This document shows positions 57,765 through 64,000 of a stretch of 64,000 nt of DNA, piece after piece. Below the pieces are notes generated by a model that saw nothing but the letters and a program-made list of their open reading frames with translations, searched no databases and was not told the origin of the DNA. Origin of the DNA: Epiperipatus broadwayi (taxonomy: Eukaryota > Onychophora > Udeonychophora > Euonychophora > Peripatidae); the NCBI GenBank assembly GCA_028023455.1, contig JAQFVV010012395.1, forward strand, positions 6,822,001 to 6,886,000, in the 5' to 3' direction. The translations under genes and the position numbers were made by a program. Each line of letters begins with the position of its first letter. Position 1 is the stretch's first letter.

Positions 57765-60536
57765 AATCTTTAGTTTACAGAACTTTCCCAATATGCAATT
57801 TATTATTTTCAATGCATAAAATTTAGAGTCTTTATCTATTCAACAAATACCCAGTTACTGATCTTAAAACAAATGATGTATTATGTTCCAATAGTGCAAT
57901 GCTATAAATGTCTTCATGCAGATTATTTCAATGTTTTCCCTTTAGCCTCATGAACTTTTACATGAATGGAATTACTTGAATCTATTTAACATGATCTGTA
58001 AAAATATATGAATATACATAAATTCTATGGTTTATGAAAAAATGTAGATTACACCAACTAATTCTTCAGATGGATCTTGTTCAATCATAGCTGTTTATGA
58101 TCTTATCTTTATTAATCATCTTTTATAAAAAGTATGTAAATGTTTGTAGTTTCATGCAGTAATTCATGACCTGGTGTTTTAATATAGATGTAACTTAGAA
58201 TTTTTTAGATAATTTAGTATTTGCACTTAAACTAAGGTAGTTTCTTTCAAGTAACTGCCCCAGGCAATCAGGTAAACATTCAACATTAGTCACAAATCGT
58301 TATCTTGCTATCATTTGTTAGAAAATAAAGAAGGATAGAAAAGCACACAAACTTTCCCTTCCAGATGGTTAATTAGAATAGTGAGAGTTAACTTCCCTTC
58401 AACTGTCCCTTATATGAGAAGATTGGAAATATCTTTGTCTGCCGTGGTAGGCTCTGAACTTAAGATCCAGGTCCACAGAACTTGCTCAGCTCTTTTACTT
58501 TCGGTTCAACATTCAAACAAATAAGTTATTCGATTGTTTTTATAAACATTCTTAAGAATTTTTTACACTTTTTTTTTGTTTTGTTAATCTATTGTAAGAT
58601 AAAAAAACCCAGAATTTATAATATATATATAAGATAAAATTATGTCAACGCAATTTATTTAATATGCACTATGAATATAACTAGTTTAAAAATGCTATAT
58701 TGTCTAAAGTGGATCAAAGCGCCGTATTGCTTTAAGGTAATTGATTAATTCAATAGCAGTCATTAAAATAATTATATCCATTCTGGAATTCTTACAAAAT
58801 CTTGGGTTGCTATGGGTGATAATTGACAAACATATATTACATACTTTTTTTTTTTTTACGAATTACAACTAGAAAAAAAAAAAACAGAGCAGAGAAATAA
58901 AAATAACAAATAGTGTGAAAATATATATACCATACCTCAGTTTCTTTGATGTTTACTTACAGGCAGGTAAGTAGGTTAAGGTGTTAAAGAATTATGCATA
59001 ATTTACTATTTCTGTAATCTTTTAATGCAAATATTAGGATAGGTAAATTATTTCATTATAGTTTCACAATTTAATAAGTTTCTAAATATAAGCTATTACA
59101 AATTTTTTTGCGTGATAAGAACTGATGGAAATCATCGGCAAATAACATAACGATTGTTGAGTTCTTGCTGATCACAACTACGCAAAATAAAAGTAAATTG
59201 TAAGACGAATTAAAAAATATAACGTAAATTATAACGTAATCTGAAAAGAACATTAAATGATTATGTATTAAGAAAAATATTAAATTCATTTAGAGTTAAA
59301 TTATAGCAATAGATAATACATTTCGAATTAAGAATAACTTCAATAGATTTCATTTTTTTTCGCTCAGTGAGTCACATTAATATTATAGAGAGTTCAAAAT
59401 ATTTAGGATATATACGTACCTGTGCGCGTCACTGCTTATAAATTTTTACTTAGAAAAAAAAACAACTTTTTTTGTGTGTGAAATATTTGTTTAGAGGCAG
59501 TTTTGACTTCCTTCTTTTTAGTTTTTAAATTACATGTTTAAAAGTATAGGAACTGAAAAAGTATCCGTCCGATTTACGTAGTTGGTGGAGATGCGAATTA
59601 TTTAGCAATTTACAAACATGTTTATAAATTTGCATATTTATTAGCCAAGTTTAATTATTCAATTTAAAAACTATTAAACAAATATTAGTCATTAGCAAAC
59701 GACACATCTACTTTTTTATGGTAATGATGTAAAAGTTCATTGAAGATTATGACAAAACTTATACACTATGATAAATTATCTTAAGCAAGGGTAGAACGTT
59801 AATGAAGATATTTTTTTGAAAATTCTGTGTACTGCGCTATTAGGGATATTAAAAAAAACAACAACAACTATTTAACATGCAGTGGGCAAATATATCTTCA
59901 ATTTTATAGAATAGATAATATAGTTTTAATTTCATAGAGTAGATAATATGTATATCTTAATAATATAAGGCCTCATTAAAGTTTAGGAAGCAACTCTAAA
60001 ATTGAATTAGAAATATAGCAGTAAGCTATTACCAATAATGCACAGACGTCATTGGCAGCAAACATACATATACTTTATTATCGAAATTCTCTTTCTTTTT
60101 AAAATAAATATTGCATATTACTCTACGGCGTTTGTTTAATAGATAGTTCTTGGCACATTTCTAGCAAATCTGAAATATTATTTGCTAAATAATGACATCT
60201 GAAAAATGTCAATGTCTTCAACAATCTCTATTTATTTTTACTAGTTTACTTTTCAATTTTAATCCACAAAATACTTTTCATAAAAGTATTGAAACTTCCA
60301 TAGAGATCAAATTAATATATATCAAAACATATGTGTGGGAGATGATGATCTGGACCAACCGATGAATGCTGATTCAGCACACAGTTTACTGGAGATTATT
60401 TATCTTTTTCACATGTGTGTGGTTATATGTATCGGTTGTATGAGATGGAATGGATAGCTGAAGGAAGATTGGAAGTCTGTGTTTAAATCTCCTATAATTA
60501 CATTAAAATTCCAAGTAAAACTTGTACTCAAATGTT
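57765..60536. other. intergenic stretch, nothing assigned
   Basis: 58430-58520 (GGTAGGCTCTGAACTTAAGA, then CAACATTCAAACAAATAAGT) may be a minus-strand SINE scrap. 60330-60490 is more complex but unmatched. Remainder AT-rich. Confidence 0.4.
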
Positions 60537-60686
60537 ATTTATCAAAATGTAACAAGGATGATAAGAATATACAGTGACGTTAAAAAAATTAATATGAGTA
60601 AAAGAATATAATAAAATCATAACATCTCTTCAAAATTTCTTATATGATTTTTATAACATTCTGAGGATTGTTACATTTTGATAAAT
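60537..60686. mobile_element. 150 bp MITE with perfect 19 bp TIRs
   Basis: ATTTATCAAAATGTAACAA at 60537-60555 and its exact complement at 60668-60686. Interior A/T-rich and non-coding. Superfamily not assigned; no convincing target duplication beyond A/T bases. Confidence 0.8.
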
Positions 60687-61094
60687 ATTTTTATTACAAT
60701 TTGACTTGCAAATTTCAAAATTTCTGCATTAGATAAATACATTCATGATTATTACTAATCATTTATTAAGCTAAAGATATAGCATTCTAGTCCAAATATA
60801 AACTCAATTAAAGATTAATAAATCTGTTTTTATTATTATTGATTAAACATATGTGCTTGGTAACATTAATCCAATTTATCCCTTTTTCTACGAACATTTT
60901 CATTTTAAGATATAGTTAAATCTTCCATTCCACCACATATTCTTAAACCATAACAAAGACATCTATAAAAGGTGATTATTCTTCCAAAATTGGCTGCACC
61001 CTGATATAAAGTTGTTTTATGCATGGTGATTGAAACTAAAACTGTTTAATATTTTTTTTTACATATTTTAAGATATGACAATCTATTAATACAT

Positions 61095-61266
61095 ATATAA
61101 TATATTTGAAATGTCCTATAGCTATATTGTTTCAGCATCACTCCCCCTTTTAATAAAGAAAGCTTGGATTTTTTGTTAATGTAGTGCTAAAATTTGAACG
61201 TTCTTTATTAAAAGGGGCGTATGGTTGAAATAATATAGCTATGTGGTATTTCAAATATTTTATATA
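61095..61266. mobile_element. hairpin element, about 172 bp
   Basis: Arms of about 65 bp with scattered mismatches: TATATTTGAAATGTCCTATA, then GCTATATTGTTTCAGCATCA, then CCCCCTTTTAATAAAGAA and complements ending ATTTCAAATATTTTATATA. Loop of about 40 bases (61161-61199). Non-coding. Both arms differ slightly, so it is older than the element at 50232. Confidence 0.8.
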
Positions 61267-62390
61267 GATTTCAACTAGCGATATGAATTGTTTATGTATA
61301 CCAAGAAATTACAACAAGTTTATATTTGGATATTTATTTAGTATCCTAGTATATTTTCTGCGTATCAGCATCATTCTCATGGCTTCCAATATTATAAAAA
61401 TTCCATTGTTAAATAATATTTAAGAATCATTGCTATTTATTTTGAATGCTATTGGTTCTCTGATTATTGTATGTTCATTTTTTGCAACTTGCCAGACTTC
61501 TTTGATTTTTCTCTGTCTAATCTTTTTTTCACAACCATTTCAACAATACATGGATCAAATCAATGTCTATGTTCTTTTTTTATGTTAATAAAATATTAAT
61601 GCACTTATAGATTGAATTTTAGCTTTCCATATGTAAACAAGTGCTGCATTCATTTTGTCCTTGTCATTTTAGTTTTTCCCTAGTATATATGTGTAGACTG
61701 TTTGGTTACATTCTACTGCATAAACATCATTGCATCAGCTCATCTTATCTATCTTATCCTTAGCATTATATATCGATATATTCAAAGACAGGTATCTAAA
61801 AGCCCACATTAAACTTCTCTGCGCATATCACATCAATTTTATTTATCAATACTCCTATACATGATAATGACATTATTTTTCATTCTTATTACATATAGTA
61901 ATGGCAGAGATTCATTCTTGTACCCTCCTCCATATTACATTTGAAGTATCTGCCTACACTACTCATGATCTGAAATTCAAATTTAGATAGAAATTTGATT
62001 TCTTTTTTTCACATATCAAGAATATGCAGATTTTTTTTCAGACACCTAGTTCATAGTTCCAAACAGTCTTCAAATTATTGGCCGATAAACAGGGAGAAGA
62101 AAACAAAATAAAAGCATAAACTCTCACCCAGCATTTATTTTGCCTGGTGAATAATGACTTCTTAATGGTTCCTCTACAGAAGAATGTTGGAGAAACCTTT
62201 GCTCTATAGCGAGCTGTGTAAAGATGTTTGTCATAAACATATGTGTGATTTTATTTCTTTATGCTAAAACACTTTTATGTTTCTAATTTATTTTTATTAA
62301 TTTATCAAAGTTTTTTAATTTTGGTTTTGCATAAGCACTAATAGTTTATTCTTTTTTTAAAAAATATTATGTAATCATTATGGTTCCATA
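61267..62390. other. intergenic stretch, nothing assigned
   Basis: T-rich to mixed composition. 62070-62220 is more complex, but I cannot match it to a family. Confidence 0.4.
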
Positions 62391-62392
62391 TG

Positions 62393-62469
62393 TGATGTGA
62401 TGTGATGTATAATAGTAAACACTTATGCATACGCGTGCGCGCGCACACACACACATATATATATATATT
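62393..62469 (+). repeat. compound microsatellite TGATG / CG-CA-TA
   Basis: GTGATGTGATGTGATGTAT, and 40 bp later ACGCGTGCGCGCGCACACAC continuing into (CA)n and (TA)n. Alternating purine-pyrimidine of this length is prone to the Z-DNA form and to length change. Confidence 0.9.
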
Positions 62470-64000
62470 CAAAGTTTTAATTCAATAAATTGCATAGATT
62501 AAATAAAAATTAAATAAAACTTGAATATTAAACCCTATCAAACATTAATGCAAAAAAACATACATACATGTTTATAATTTATATTCTAATTTAAATTCAG
62601 TTTTTTAAATCTTACTAATGTTTCTATATTATTAGTATTATTAATATATAATTTATTTTATGCATATAGTTAAATATTGTAATCGATATATATATATATT
62701 TTATGAATATCTATGTATTATTGCCACCCTCGGAAATGTGAATTAAAACAATACAAAACTCATAGAAATCAGTTTCAAGGTATAATAACCACAAATTAGA
62801 TTAGTAGGCTTGAGTTCTATATTAAGCCGATTTTACTGGCTTCATTTCAAAATTTGAAAGATAATACACTTACAATTATGAAATTGATGCTCTTTATAAT
62901 TAACATGCCCACATATTATAGAACTTATAATTAATTTCTTTTTTAATAAATCTTGCAATTAATATATATATAAGGAAAGAGTTATTTTCTTTTATAAAAA
63001 TTGCAATTATTAGTGTTGTATTTTATACATTTATTTAATATATACATAAATTTGTACGCTTTAATACTGTGGTTATTTCTGATTTTAAATGTTTTATAAA
63101 TATTTTTAAATTTGTTTATAAAAGGAGTCTCCGATGATTCTTTTTTGAAGACTTTAAAAATCCTAACAAGCAAATTCCAAAGAGTGAATTACTAACATTT
63201 TATCTGATAGTTCTTAATTGAAATATAAACCTGGAAGGTCTTGAAGTCAGGTTGAATGGGTTTGTGAATGATCATTCTCTTTTAAATTTATAACGGCATT
63301 ACTGACAAAACTAAATTATGATACACAGTCAGATGGCTGCAAAATTGTTAACAAAATCAGCAATTAGTGTCCAAAATCAATGAAAACTAAAATTCTTCTG
63401 ATTATGGATGTAAGCCATCATTTAGTAATGCTTTTTTATTGAGTTATATACAACTGTAGATCATTTTTAGGTGAAGGAAATATGCCTAAATAGAGAAAAA
63501 ACTGTCTAATGTTAAATGATATATTTTAGATTTGGAGGAGTCAAAAAGGAAAGATAAAGTCATAACCGATTTGAAAAATAGATGTACAGTTTAGTATGAA
63601 GACGCATATATTCATAGGAAATACAAGCTGAGTGGAATCATTGTAAAAAGTCAAAGAACAACATTATAAGAAACGATAGACTGGAAAGTTCAATGAGAGC
63701 TAAATGCTGCAACAATGTCTCTTGTGATGAAGAAATAAACATTTTTTGTTTAGGTATATAAAATGCTTTTCATCAGATAAACATTTTAAAATTATCGTGA
63801 GAGGTTTTAAAGCTAGAATTGAAATCCAATTGAAAAATGAAATTATTGTAAGTTTGTATATGGAGATAGGAATGAAAGAAGAAACAGACTAATGCAATTT
63901 TAGAAGGAAAACAAAATCATATTATGACTTCTTTTTTTAAAAAAAAATCCAAAATAAAAATAAGCATGAACTGGACTATATTTGACTAGGAAAAAATATG
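62470..64000. other. intergenic stretch to the window end
   Basis: 63200-64000 is purine-rich with decayed coding-like wording on the plus strand, possibly another retroelement relic, but no diagnostic motif is readable. The 63-codon minus frame 62982-63173 is low-complexity. Confidence 0.4.

Noticed and set aside
1-64000. Assigning the window to a cephalopod or other named animal group
   Set aside because: Long introns, SINEs and hAT/gypsy/LINE content fit many invertebrates; no lineage-specific gene is present.
1-64000. CRISPR arrays, operons or phage-like modules
   Set aside because: Repeats are transposon-like or simple tandem repeats without regular spacers, and no prokaryotic coding density is seen.

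Overview
This window looks like AT-rich, repeat-dense nuclear DNA from an invertebrate animal. I estimate roughly a quarter G+C by eye. The grounds are spliceosomal exon/intron structure with a 12.3 kb intron, tRNA-derived SINEs, non-LTR retrotransposon relics, Ty3/gypsy relics, a ZBED5-like hAT element, a mariner fragment and many palindromic non-autonomous elements. The phylum cannot be settled from the sequence alone. There are no operons, ribosome binding sites, CRISPR arrays or prokaryote-like genes.

The only host gene I can support is the 3' end of a plus-strand gene: an internal coding exon at 8147-8641 and a terminal exon at 20942-21081, joined in phase across a long intron. Together they encode about 210 residues of a Ser- and acid-rich tail. 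It carries two ITIM/SHP2-type tyrosine motifs (VVYANI and VLYAEL, 34 residues apart) and ends in SSV, a possible PDZ ligand. It could be the cytoplasmic tail of a receptor or the C-terminus of a docking adaptor. The upstream exons are not recognisable here.

Layout. 0-7 kb: Ty3/gypsy integrase relic, SINE, decayed short-period tandem array, two LINE 3' ends and a 153 bp hairpin element. 7-21 kb: the host gene; its intron holds an LTR-like or unclassified element, a minus-strand LINE reverse-transcriptase relic, a complete but dead 3.2 kb hAT element with a SINE and a hairpin inside it, a LINE tail, another SINE and a mariner fragment. 21-35 kb: SINE, minus-strand Ty3/gypsy RT-RNase H relic, a second copy of the first LINE tail, palindromic elements, and a SINE with a perfect 17 bp target-site duplication. 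35-45 kb: a decayed minus-strand LINE carrying two head-to-tail SINEs and next to a hairpin element, a 60 bp tandem duplication beside a perfect palindrome, and a plus-strand LINE RT relic interrupted by DNA with two GTCACGTGAC palindromes. 45-64 kb: a 1.3 kb TIR transposon with unusual cargo (longest ORF of the window), a 251 bp foldback MITE, a 2.2 kb LTR-like element containing an assembly gap and an apparent Illumina adapter remnant, a tandem array, and more palindromic elements.

I do not see a coherent undescribed multi-gene system. The items most worth following are the tyrosine-motif gene, the cargo-bearing TIR element, the foldback element family, the hairpin elements with tRNA-promoter-like ends, and the adapter remnant, which is a quality warning for that region.
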